A DNA stretch of 8,405 bases from Anaerolineae bacterium (GTDB taxonomy: Bacteria > Chloroflexota > Anaerolineae > Epilineales > JAHCIE01): the NCBI GenBank assembly GCA_026129385.1, contig JAHCIE010000120.1:1-8405 (forward strand), read 5' to 3'. The translations under genes and the position numbers were made by a program. Shown piece by piece: positions 1-7,994 of the stretch (the stretch's first letter is position 1; the number at the start of each line of letters is the position of its first letter). Below the pieces are notes generated by a model. That model ran no database searches and had not been told where the DNA came from. It saw nothing but the letters and a program-made list of their open reading frames with translations.

Positions 1-320
1 CCCTTGAGGACGATGCCCGCCGCGCCCCAGGCGAGCAAGGTGCGCAGGCGTGTCGGGTCACCATCCGTCGCCAGCATGACTGTCTGGCCCGATGGGCACA
101 CATCATGCAGCACGCCCACCGTCAGGTCAGGCGCATCGGTGGGCGGGAGGTCGCCGAGGACAAGGACCTGGGGTTGCTGCGCCTCGCACAGGCGCAGGAG
201 GCAGGCGTGATTCTCAGCCTCGCCGATGACACGCAGGTCGTCCTCGTCAGCCAGGAGCGCGCGCAGGCCCTGGCGCAGGAGCGGATAGATATCCCCAATC
301 AGAACTCGAATCGCTGGCAT
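1..320 (-). CDS. NarL/FixJ-type response regulator, receiver domain, partial
   Basis: The first 106 residues of a protein whose 3' part lies outside the window. It opens MPAIRVLIGDIYPLLRQGL, the beta1-alpha1 pattern of NarL/FixJ receiver domains (usual form IRVLLADDHPLVREGL), and the window ends in GAAGIVLK, matching the beta5 region with the conserved Lys (K106). A C-terminal LuxR-type helix-turn-helix would be expected but is not visible. The start is ATG at 320-318, with GGAG at 332-329 eight bases upstream. The phosphorylation pocket is unusual. The usual acidic pair is D10-I11, and the position after the hydrophobic beta3 strand VLVL is G56, with an Asp only at D57. It may therefore be an atypical or phosphorylation-independent receiver. 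It is transcribed in the same direction as rplA but is separated by a strong hairpin and has its own promoter-like site, so it is probably not in that operon. Its target genes are unknown. Confidence 0.8.
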   Translation of the reverse strand, partial: MPAIRVLIGDIYPLLRQGLRALLADEDDLRVIGEAENHACLLRLCEAQQPQVLVLGDLPPTDAPDLTVGVLHDVCPSGQTVMLATDGDPTRLRTLLAWGAAGIVLK

Positions 321-446
321 GAGATTTGCTCCGCTATTCACGTCAGACAGGCGAGAGGCTGTCCTGTGGCGCGACGTCCCTGCGCCTGTGCGGGGACAGC
401 GCACCAGGGCCACCTGCGACCGGGGCGGCGATGATCACGGCCTACA

Positions 447-475
447 ATTATAGACGCCTGAGACGGCTACACGAT
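447..475 (-). promoter_or_regulatory. Putative promoter of the response regulator gene
   Basis: A perfect TATAAT lies on the minus strand at 452-447, just after the rplA terminator hairpin and about 125 bases before the regulator start codon. The hexamer expected 17 bases upstream (475-470) reads ATCGTG, a poor -35, so the promoter may rely on an activator or use another sigma factor. The same TATAATT string occurs in the rpsL and tuf promoters. The leader between here and the start is GC-rich and contains complementary GTCCC/GGGAC arms, but no clear regulatory RNA class is recognised. Confidence 0.45.
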
Positions 476-542
476 ACGTGCGGGGCAGTCAGATTTGGAC
501 CGCGAGACCTACGAGGGAAGTGGCGGCGGGGGCTGGGGGAAA

Positions 543-585
543 CGCGACACCCCTCGGTTTCATCGCGAAACCGAGGGGTGTCGTG
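543..585 (-). terminator. Strong hairpin after rplA, likely cluster terminator
   Basis: Arms 546-560 and 568-582 are perfectly complementary (15 bp). The stem extends outward by C545-G583 plus a wobble and one further pair, and inward by C561-G567, leaving a five-base loop. It lies about 18 bases beyond the rplA stop codon and before the separate regulator gene. On the minus strand it is followed by GTTTCCCCC, so the U-tract is weak. It may act as an RNA 3' end stabiliser or a Rho-assisted terminator rather than a textbook intrinsic terminator. Confidence 0.75.
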
Positions 586-602
586 AAAGCGTGTGGGTTG
601 CG

Positions 603-1319
603 CTACGCGGCCTTGAGGGTGGATGCCTCGGCCAGGTCGAGCTTGATGCCAGGTCCCATCGTCGTGGTGAGTGTCATGGTCTTGATATAGACGCCCTTCG
701 CACCCGACGGCTTGGCGCGGTTGACGGCCTCGACCAGCGCGGCGAGGTTGGCGTAGAGCTGCTCCTCGGTGAAGCTGCGCTTGCCGATGGGTACGTGCAG
801 GTTCGCCGTCTTATCGAGCTTGAACTCGACGCGGCCGCCGCGCGCCTCGTCAATGACGCGCGCCAGATCATCGGGGCCGACGACCGTGCCCGACTTGGGG
901 TTGGGCATGAGCCCGCGCGGGCCGAGCACCTTACCCAGGCGGCCGACCTTACCCATCATGGTGGGCGTGGCAATGGCGACCTCGAAATCGGTGAACCCGT
1001 CCTGCACGCGCTTGATCAGGTCGTCGGCGCCGACCACGTCCGCGCCGGCCTCTTCGGCGATGCGCGCGGCATCGCCCTCGGCGAAGACGGCGACGCGGGT
1101 GCGGCGGCCGGTGCCGTGGGGAAGGAGGACGACACCGCGCACCTGCTGGTCGGCGTGGCGGGGGTCAACGCCGAGACGGAAGTGAATCTCGACCGTCTCG
1201 TCGAACTTGGTGAAGGATAGGGCCTTCGCCAGGGCGATGGCTTCCTGGGTGGTGTATTGCCGAGTGCGATCAACCTGCTTCTCGGCGGACTCGAACTTCT
1301 TGCCGTGATTCTGCGCCAT
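603..1319 (-). CDS. rplA: 50S ribosomal protein L1
   Basis: 238 residues, the normal length for bacterial L1. L1 binds 23S rRNA helices 76-78, forms the mobile L1 stalk at the E site and helps release deacylated tRNA; in many bacteria it also represses its own L11-L1 mRNA. The protein contains VVLLPHGTGRRTRVAVFA and the family signature around TPTMMGKVGRLGKVLGPRG followed by LMPNPKSGTV, which fixes the identity. The ATG start at 1319-1317 follows the rplK stop by nine bases. Its ribosome binding site AGGGGGA (1330-1324) overlaps the rplK stop codon, which suggests translational coupling. The stop is TAG at 605-603, followed closely by a strong hairpin. Unlike the Escherichia coli arrangement, rplJ-rplL and rpoBC do not follow. 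Nothing is missing or truncated. Confidence 0.98.
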   Translation of the reverse strand: MAQNHGKKFESAEKQVDRTRQYTTQEAIALAKALSFTKFDETVEIHFRLGVDPRHADQQVRGVVLLPHGTGRRTRVAVFAEGDAARIAEEAGADVVGADDLIKRVQDGFTDFEVAIATPTMMGKVGRLGKVLGPRGLMPNPKSGTVVGPDDLARVIDEARGGRVEFKLDKTANLHVPIGKRSFTEEQLYANLAALVEAVNRAKPSGAKGVYIKTMTLTTTMGPGIKLDLAEASTLKAA

Positions 1320-1328
1320 GATGTCCCC

Positions 1329-1757
1329 CTAGCCCTCGACGACCTTGAGGCCCATCGAGCGGGCCGTGCCTTCGATCATCTTCTCTGCGCCCTCGAGATC
1401 GACGGCGTTCAAGTCCTTCATCTTCTGCTGCGCGATTGCCTTGACCTGGCTGCGGGTCACCTGGCCAGCCTTCTCGGGGCCAGGCTTCGCCGCGCCTTTG
1501 GTGACTTTGGCCGCCGCCTTCAGCAGATCCGACGCCGGCGGCGTCTTCAGCGTGAAGGTGAATGAGCGGTCGGCCAGGATGATGATCTCGACCGGGATAA
1601 TCTGCCCGGCCAGAGCCGCCGTTCGCGCGTTATATTCCTTGACGAACTGGGGGATGTTGATGCCGTGGGGGCCGAGGGCCGTACCCACCGGCGGCGCCGG
1701 CGTGGCCTTGCCGGCCGCCAGCTGCAACTTCACGATCGCTTTGACTTTCGCAGCCAT
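1329..1757 (-). CDS. rplK: 50S ribosomal protein L11
   Basis: 142 residues, full length. L11 binds the GTPase-associated centre of 23S rRNA next to the L10-L7/L12 stalk, takes part in factor-dependent GTP hydrolysis and is needed for RelA activation in the stringent response; it is also part of the thiostrepton site. The N-terminal domain has the expected PAPPVGTALGPHGINI stretch, with the hinge prolines at 20, 22 and 23. The C-terminal RNA-binding domain (about residues 70-142) includes FTLKTPPAS and ends MGLKVVEG. The ATG at 1757-1755 is preceded by a near-perfect ribosome binding site AAGGAAGG (1770-1763). It is the first gene of an rplK-rplA pair, separated from nusG by 110 bases that hold a GC-rich hairpin, so it may be regulated separately from secE-nusG, perhaps by L1. 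Confidence 0.98.
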   Translation of the reverse strand: MAAKVKAIVKLQLAAGKATPAPPVGTALGPHGINIPQFVKEYNARTAALAGQIIPVEIIILADRSFTFTLKTPPASDLLKAAAKVTKGAAKPGPEKAGQVTRSQVKAIAQQKMKDLNAVDLEGAEKMIEGTARSMGLKVVEG

Positions 1758-1812
1758 GCGTACCTTCCTTTACCGAGGTATGAGTTCGCCTCCGCTGAGG
1801 CTCCCTCGCGTA

Positions 1813-1857
1813 GGGGCGCGCGGCTGACACGCCCCGAGACGCGCGAGCGCGCGCCCC
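1813..1857 (-). promoter_or_regulatory. GC-rich hairpin in the nusG-rplK spacer, function uncertain
   Basis: In the 110-base spacer between nusG and rplK, 1813-1822 (GGGGCGCGCG) and 1848-1857 (CGCGCGCCCC) form a perfect 10-bp stem enclosing 25 bases that are themselves GC-rich and could re-pair internally. No U-tract follows on the minus strand. The position matches where the L11-L1 leader and its L1-binding site lie in other bacteria, but I could not recognise the L1 site itself. Attenuation, RNA processing or L1 autoregulation are all possible. Confidence 0.4.
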
Positions 1858-1867
1858 ATATCGTCTG

Positions 1868-2449
1868 TTAAACCTTCTCGACCTGCAAGAAGTCGAGTTC
1901 CAGGGGCGTGTCGCGGTTGAAGAAGGACACGGTCAGGCGTACCTTGCCGCGCTCGGTGTCCACTTCCTCAACGACGCCGTTGAAATCGGTGAATGGGCCG
2001 TCGATGATGCGCACCTTCTGGCCGGCGTGGAAGGTCACGCGGATCTTCGGCGCCTCGGCGTGCATGCGCTTCATGATCTTGTCGACCTCGGGCATGGGCA
2101 GAGGCGCGGGGCGCAGGCCCGACCCGACGAAGCCCGTGACGCCCGGTGTGTTGCGCACCAGGAACCACGTCTCGTCGTCCATGATCATCTCGACGAGGAC
2201 GTAGCCGGGGAAGATTTTGCGCTCGACGATTCGGCGCTGACCGTCCTTGATCTCCACCTCTTCCTCGACGGGCACGACGACCTGGAAGATCTGATCCTGG
2301 AGGCCGCGATCTTCGATCTGGCGTTCCAGGTTGCGCTTGACCTTCTTCTCGTAGCCCGAGTAGGTGTGCAGGACGTACCAGGCCTTCTCGGTCTGAGGCT
2401 GCTCTTCCGTGTTTTCGACTTCGGACTTGCCGGTTGTGCTCTGATCCAT
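1868..2449 (-). CDS. nusG: Transcription termination/antitermination factor NusG
   Basis: 193 residues. NusG binds RNA polymerase clamp helices through its NGN domain and contacts Rho or ribosomal protein S10 through its KOW domain, coupling transcription to translation or termination. The NGN domain starts at W24-Y-V-L-H-T-Y-S-G-Y-E and includes FPGYVLVEM. The KOW domain starts near residue 142 (AGQKVRIIDGPFTDFNGV) and ends with FNRDTPLELDFLQVEKV, the usual NusG ending. The first 22 or so residues form a polar, acidic, Gln/Glu/Thr-rich tail that is longer than in E. coli NusG and probably disordered. The ATG is at 2449-2447. The ribosome binding site is weak (GAAAG-like), so there may be coupling to secE, whose stop lies 33 bases upstream. 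The stop is TAA at 1870-1868. Confidence 0.97.
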   Translation of the reverse strand: MDQSTTGKSEVENTEEQPQTEKAWYVLHTYSGYEKKVKRNLERQIEDRGLQDQIFQVVVPVEEEVEIKDGQRRIVERKIFPGYVLVEMIMDDETWFLVRNTPGVTGFVGSGLRPAPLPMPEVDKIMKRMHAEAPKIRVTFHAGQKVRIIDGPFTDFNGVVEEVDTERGKVRLTVSFFNRDTPLELDFLQVEKV

Positions 2450-2482
2450 GATCTTTCGTCTCGCCGCGTGGGGGCGAGTCCG

Positions 2483-2704
2483 TTACCCCAACAAGGCGCG
2501 GAAGAGCGCGGCAAAGCCGGCGTCGATGACGCCGAGGAGCACTGACATAACGACGACGACGGCCAAGACCATCAGCGTCAGGTTCGTCCACTCTTCGCGC
2601 CCTGGCCAGTTGACCTTGCGAAGCTCGGCCCGTGTTGTTTCAAGGTAGCGGCGGAGTCGATAGAGGAAACTATCTTCGTTGGGCCGCTTGACTTCTGCGC
2701 TCAC
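2483..2704 (-). CDS. secE: Preprotein translocase subunit SecE
   Basis: 73 residues, the short single-span form found in most bacteria outside the enteric group. SecE clamps the two halves of SecY in the SecYEG channel of the cytoplasmic membrane. The amphipathic region carries the family motif RAELRKVNWPGREE (residues 25-38), followed by one membrane segment at about residues 42-62 (TLMVLAVVVVMSVLLGV). The start is GTG at 2704-2702, chosen because GGGAGG sits five bases upstream and the protein begins at the usual distance from the motif. The preceding gene rpmG ends 20 bases upstream and nusG follows after 33 bases, the conserved rpmG-secE-nusG order. Confidence 0.96.
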   Translation of the reverse strand: MSAEVKRPNEDSFLYRLRRYLETTRAELRKVNWPGREEWTNLTLMVLAVVVVMSVLLGVIDAGFAALFRALLG

Positions 2705-2724
2705 GATTCCCTCCCACCGACTGT

Positions 2725-2889
2725 CTAGCGCGTTTCGCGGTGAACCTGATGCTCACGGCAGCGCGGGCAGAACTTCTTGAGCTCCAGGCGATTCGGGTCG
2801 TTCTTGCGATTCTTCTCGCTGGTGTAATTACGTTCCTGGCACTTGGTGCAGGCCAGTGTAATCACGGTCCGATTGGCTTTCTTGGCCAT
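2725..2889 (-). CDS. rpmG: 50S ribosomal protein L33, zinc-binding form
   Basis: A 54-residue protein reading MAKKANRTVITLACTKC and ending FCPRCREHQVHRETR. L33 is a small protein of the large subunit near the E site. Two CxxC pairs, C14/C17 and C41/C44, form a zinc ribbon, so this is the C+ (zinc-dependent) paralogue type. Many bacteria carry a second, cysteine-free copy elsewhere for zinc limitation; none is visible here. The ATG at 2889-2887 is preceded by GAGGTGG (2900-2894) four bases away. The stop is TAG at 2727-2725. The position directly before secE is conserved in many bacteria. No tRNA-Trp gene, often found in this spot, is present. Confidence 0.97.
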   Translation of the reverse strand: MAKKANRTVITLACTKCQERNYTSEKNRKNDPNRLELKKFCPRCREHQVHRETR

Positions 2890-2907
2890 GCTTCCACCTC
2901 AATCGTC

Positions 2908-2967
2908 GTCTCCAGGGGCGCATGTGGGTACGCCCCTGGAGACTTCATATGCGGCGGCGAGCGCCGC
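2908..2967 (-). terminator. Double hairpin between tuf and rpmG
   Basis: Two inverted repeats occupy the 83-base spacer. The one next to the tuf stop codon has 6-bp arms (2951-2956 and 2962-2967). The second has perfect 13-bp arms, 2908-2920 and 2931-2943, with a ten-base loop. On the minus strand the second is followed by GACGATTGAGG, with no U-tract, so full intrinsic termination is doubtful. It more likely reduces read-through or protects the 3' end of the abundant tuf mRNA, making rpmG-secE-nusG less abundant than tuf. Confidence 0.6.
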
Positions 2968-2972
2968 GTTGC

Positions 2973-4175
<1,203 letters not shown>

Positions 4176-4295
4176 GGTGCTGATACTCCTCTTGCGGTGT
4201 TGCGTATTCCATGACGGCAGGCCGAGGGCAGCGGCGCACCCGCCTCACCCTTCGTTTCCGACCTGCTCGATTTCCTGCGGTGGGGCAACCGCGTA

Positions 4296-4324
4296 ATTAT
4301 ACACCCCTCACTGGCTCACGGCAA
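4296..4324 (-). promoter_or_regulatory. Near-consensus sigma70-type promoter of tuf
   Basis: On the minus strand TTGCCG (4324-4319) and a perfect TATAAT (4301-4296) are separated by exactly 17 bases. The predicted transcription start is near 4289, giving a leader of about 114 bases before the tuf ATG. The discriminator TACGCG is GC-rich, as in promoters under stringent control. A small inverted repeat, GCGGT (4292-4288) and ACCGC (4281-4277), straddles the predicted start. This promoter lets tuf be expressed above fusA. Confidence 0.82.
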
Positions 4325-4344
4325 CTTTCTAGCGCGGCTGCATC

Positions 4345-6423
<2,079 letters not shown>

Positions 6424-6511
6424 ACAACCAACCTCATCTCTCTCGGGTCGCCAGACGTGGGACAACAGCGCCGCTGCACGCCTCGGTTAACACCGCAGTG
6501 GGGCCAACACA

Positions 6512-6542
6512 AAGCCCGCATAGCAACATCCCATGCGGGCTT
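6512..6542 (-). terminator. Terminator-like hairpin between rpsG and fusA
   Basis: Perfect 10-bp arms, 6512-6521 and 6533-6542 (AAGCCCGCAT and its complement), enclose an 11-base loop. On the minus strand the stem is followed by TTTGTGTTGG, a moderate U-rich tract. It sits about 90 bases before the fusA start, so it could attenuate transcription passing from rpsL-rpsG into fusA. Confidence 0.6.
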
Positions 6543-6710
6543 CCAGATCGGCCGTCCTCAGCCCCAAGGGCCGCTGACGGTCCAGAATCTCGATGGAAGT
6601 CTCGCCGCACGCGGCGACCGCGCCATGAGATGCGTTGTCAGTGATCAGTAGCTAGTGGTCAGCCCGCAGTCAAGCAACATCCAACTGACCGCCGGCCGCC
6701 GGCCACCCTC
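6543..6710. other. rpsG-fusA spacer, non-coding, rich in small inverted repeats
   Basis: No plausible gene is present. Besides the heptad array listed separately, it holds an imperfect hairpin with 7-bp arms at 6550-6556 and 6576-6582 (one G-U pair), a CGCCGC/GCGGCG palindrome near 6603-6617, and a GC-rich CCGGCCGCCGG stretch at 6692-6702 directly after the rpsG stop. On the minus strand TTGACT occurs in this region, but no acceptable -10 follows at the right distance. Confidence 0.5.
6636..6662. repeat. Degenerate heptanucleotide tandem repeat
   Basis: Four consecutive 7-base units are visible: TGTCAGT, GATCAGT, AGCTAGT and GGTCAG. They share a consensus of about GRTCAGT. The composition (AT-containing, near 50% GC) stands out from the GC-rich surroundings. 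From memory, similar CAGTGGTCAGT-like short repeats are scattered in spacers of some Chloroflexota and other bacterial genomes; this could not be checked here. The array is short and interrupted, so some chance contribution is possible. Confidence 0.5.
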
Positions 6711-7181
6711 TTACCAGCGATAGTGGGCGAACGCTCGGTTAGCGTCGGCCATCTTATGCGTTTCCTCGCGGCGACGAATCGTCGCGCCCTGGTTGGACGC
6801 AGCATCCAACAACTCGGCCGCCAACTTCTCGCTGAAACTCTTGCCTGGGCGCGCGCGCGCGCTGGAAATAAGCCAGCGAATTGCCAGCGCGTTACGGCGG
6901 TCAGGCCGAATCTCGATCGGAACCTGGTAGGTGGAACCACCCACGCGGCGCGGCTTGACCTCAATCATCGGGGTAGCATTGCGCATCGCCTGCTCGAAGG
7001 TCTGGAGCGCGGGCTTATTGGCGCGCTGCTCCATGATATCCATCGCGCCGTAAAAGAGGCGCTGCGCCGTGCTCTTCTTGCCCCGCTGCATAATCTTATT
7101 GACGAACTGCGAGACAAGCGTGCTATCATAACGGGCATCGGGAATGATTTCCCGGCGCACAAGGTGACCACGTCGTGGCAT
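6711..7181 (-). CDS. rpsG: 30S ribosomal protein S7
   Basis: 156 residues, the standard length. S7 nucleates assembly of the 30S head by binding the 3' major domain of 16S rRNA and lies at the mRNA exit/E site. The sequence starts MPRRGHLVRREIIPD, contains KPRRVGGSTYQVPIEI (residues 76-91) and ends THKMADANRAFAHYRW, all typical. The ATG at 7181-7179 follows the rpsL stop by nine bases, with GCGAGGT as ribosome binding site, so the pair is a tight operon and probably translationally coupled. The stop is TAA at 6713-6711. A (GC)7 run at 6849-6862 lies inside the gene and merely encodes the Ser-Ala-Arg-Ala-Arg stretch. Confidence 0.98.
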   Translation of the reverse strand: MPRRGHLVRREIIPDARYDSTLVSQFVNKIMQRGKKSTAQRLFYGAMDIMEQRANKPALQTFEQAMRNATPMIEVKPRRVGGSTYQVPIEIRPDRRNALAIRWLISSARARPGKSFSEKLAAELLDAASNQGATIRRREETHKMADANRAFAHYRW

Positions 7182-7190
7182 GAGACCTCG

Positions 7191-7637
7191 CTACTTCTTC
7201 TTGGCCGACGTCGCCGCCGCGCCAGCCTTAGGCCGCTTCGCACCATACTTGGATCGACCACGACGACGCTTGTCGACACCGGTCGCATCCAACGTGCCAC
7301 GGACGACGTGATAGCGCACGCCCGGCAAATCCTTCACGCGGCCGCCACGGATCAGCACAGCCGAGTGCTCTTGCAGGGTGTGGCCCTCGCCCGGAATATA
7401 GGCCGTCACCTCGAAGCCATTGCTGAGGCGCACGCGGCAAATCTTGCGCAGCGCCGAATTGGGCTTCTTGGGCGTCGTCGTGCGCACCTGAGTGCAGACG
7501 CCGCGCTTCTGGGGTGCGCCCGGCCCGTAGGTCGTCTTGCGCTTCTGCGAGTTCAGCACGAAGTGCAGGGCGGGCGACTTGCTCTTTTTCGCAGTGGTCT
7601 TGCGACCCTTGCGGACCAATTGATTAATCGTCGGCAA
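7191..7637 (-). CDS. rpsL: 30S ribosomal protein S12
   Basis: 148 residues. S12 lies at the decoding centre and controls accuracy; it is the classical streptomycin-resistance protein. The start MPTINQLVRKGRKTT is canonical, and the loops TTTPKKPNSALRK (K57/K58) and GGRVKDLPGVRYH (K102, D103) carry the wild-type residues linked to streptomycin response. It is the long form, with about 15 extra residues between SPAL and PQKRGVCT relative to E. coli or Thermus, as in Bacillus and some other phyla. The C-terminal tail is Lys/Ala-rich. The initiation codon is TTG (7637-7635), supported by AAGGAGA six bases upstream and by exact N-terminal homology. It is the first gene of the str cluster and has its own promoter and a structured leader. 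Confidence 0.97.
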   Translation of the reverse strand: MPTINQLVRKGRKTTAKKSKSPALHFVLNSQKRKTTYGPGAPQKRGVCTQVRTTTPKKPNSALRKICRVRLSNGFEVTAYIPGEGHTLQEHSAVLIRGGRVKDLPGVRYHVVRGTLDATGVDKRRRGRSKYGAKRPKAGAAATSAKKK

Positions 7638-7681
7638 CGCCGCTCTCCTTATCTAGCCATGATCATGTTTGACACAAGGAC

Positions 7682-7701
7682 TCGACGCGCCGAAGCGTCG
7701 A
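7682..7701 (-). promoter_or_regulatory. Second hairpin in the rpsL leader
   Basis: The inverted repeat TCGACGC (7682-7688) and GCGTCGA (7695-7701) encloses a six-base loop. It lies downstream of the U6 tract of the first leader hairpin. Its GACGC and GCGTC arms are the same sequences as the outer arms of that first hairpin, so the two structures could exchange partners. No U-tract follows it. Confidence 0.5.
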
Positions 7702-7709
7702 AAGGCGAC

Positions 7710-7741
7710 AAAAAAGGCGTCCTCAGGCGAACCTGCGACGC
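7710..7741 (-). terminator. Hairpin plus U6 tract at the start of the rpsL leader
   Basis: On the minus strand an inner stem CAGG (7735-7732), loop TTCG, CCTG (7727-7724) is extended, past small bulges, by an outer stem GCGTC (7741-7737) with GACGC (7721-7717). After C7716 come six T residues (7715-7710). This is a textbook intrinsic terminator shape. The predicted start of the rpsL transcript (near 7738) falls inside the left outer arm, so RNA from that start would form mainly the inner stem. It could act as an early attenuator, or terminate antisense transcription arriving from further upstream. Confidence 0.6.
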
Positions 7742-7744
7742 ACA

Positions 7745-7773
7745 ATTATAGGTCGCTCGCCGGGGCAGGTCAA
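7745..7773 (-). promoter_or_regulatory. Near-consensus sigma70-type promoter of the str cluster
   Basis: On the minus strand TTGACC (7773-7768) is followed after exactly 17 bases by a perfect TATAAT (7750-7745). The predicted start is near 7738, about 100 bases before the rpsL TTG. The discriminator TGTGCG is GC-rich, in keeping with growth-rate or stringent control of ribosomal genes. This is the strongest promoter match in the window. Confidence 0.88.
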
Positions 7774-7786
7774 ATTCACATCACGT

Positions 7787-7812
7787 CGCGCCGGCGATGG
7801 TTAGTCGGCGCG
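7787..7812. repeat. Inverted repeat upstream of the rpsL promoter
   Basis: CGCGCCG (7787-7793) and CGGCGCG (7806-7812) are perfect 7-bp arms around 12 bases. They lie 14 bases upstream of the rpsL -35 box in the divergent 357-base spacer (7638-7994) between rpsL and the transhydrogenase gene. It could be a regulator-binding site, but GC-rich palindromes arise easily at this composition. Apart from the two promoters, the two leader hairpins and this repeat, I see nothing in that spacer. Confidence 0.3.
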
Positions 7813-7958
7813 AGTTACTCTCTTGGGACGCGCCGGGCCGCCCGGTCTTACCCATGCCACGCCGGGTTGACAATCCTCGGCCCTACCCCTGGCAAGCCAC
7901 CGCGCCGCGCGTTGGCCTGCGTCACTACCAATAGCCACAGCGCATGAACGCCAGATTG

Positions 7959-7967
7959 TGCTATCAT
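7959..7967 (+). promoter_or_regulatory. Possible extended -10 promoter of the transhydrogenase gene
   Basis: TGCTATCAT combines a TG extension with a five-of-six -10 box (TATCAT, 7962-7967). No good -35 hexamer lies 16-18 bases upstream, which extended -10 promoters can tolerate. The transcript would start near 7974, leaving a leader of about 20 bases that carries the ribosome binding site. Confidence 0.45.
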
Positions 7968-7994
7968 AGGCTCCCAAGGAAAGGGAGGAACAGC

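Noticed and set aside
495..1220. Plus-strand reading frame of 241 codons opposite rplA
   Set aside because: It runs through the terminator hairpin and antisense to L1; composition is that of a shadow frame.
2890..2972. Possible tRNA-Trp gene between tuf and rpmG
   Set aside because: A tRNA is common at this place, but the 83 bases contain only two simple hairpins and no cloverleaf or T-loop sequence.
6424..6465. Upstream in-frame ATG extending EF-G by 14 residues
   Set aside because: The extension does not resemble EF-G N-termini, and the ATG at 6423 has a well-placed GAGG site.
6849..6862. (GC)7 alternating run, possible Z-DNA
   Set aside because: It lies inside rpsG and is explained by the codons of a conserved Ser-Ala-Arg-Ala-Arg stretch.
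7119..7130. TGCTATCATAAC, a promoter-like -10 on the plus strand
   Set aside because: It lies within the rpsG coding sequence, has no -35 partner and points away from any plus-strand gene start nearby.
6723..7751. Plus-strand reading frame of 342 codons opposite rpsG and rpsL
   Set aside because: It is antisense to two canonical ribosomal genes and their promoter; no recognisable motif or ribosome binding site.
7867..7872. Perfect TTGACA on the plus strand upstream of the transhydrogenase gene
   Set aside because: No acceptable -10 box occurs 15-19 bases downstream (the region reads TGGCAA), so it is unlikely to be a promoter by itself.
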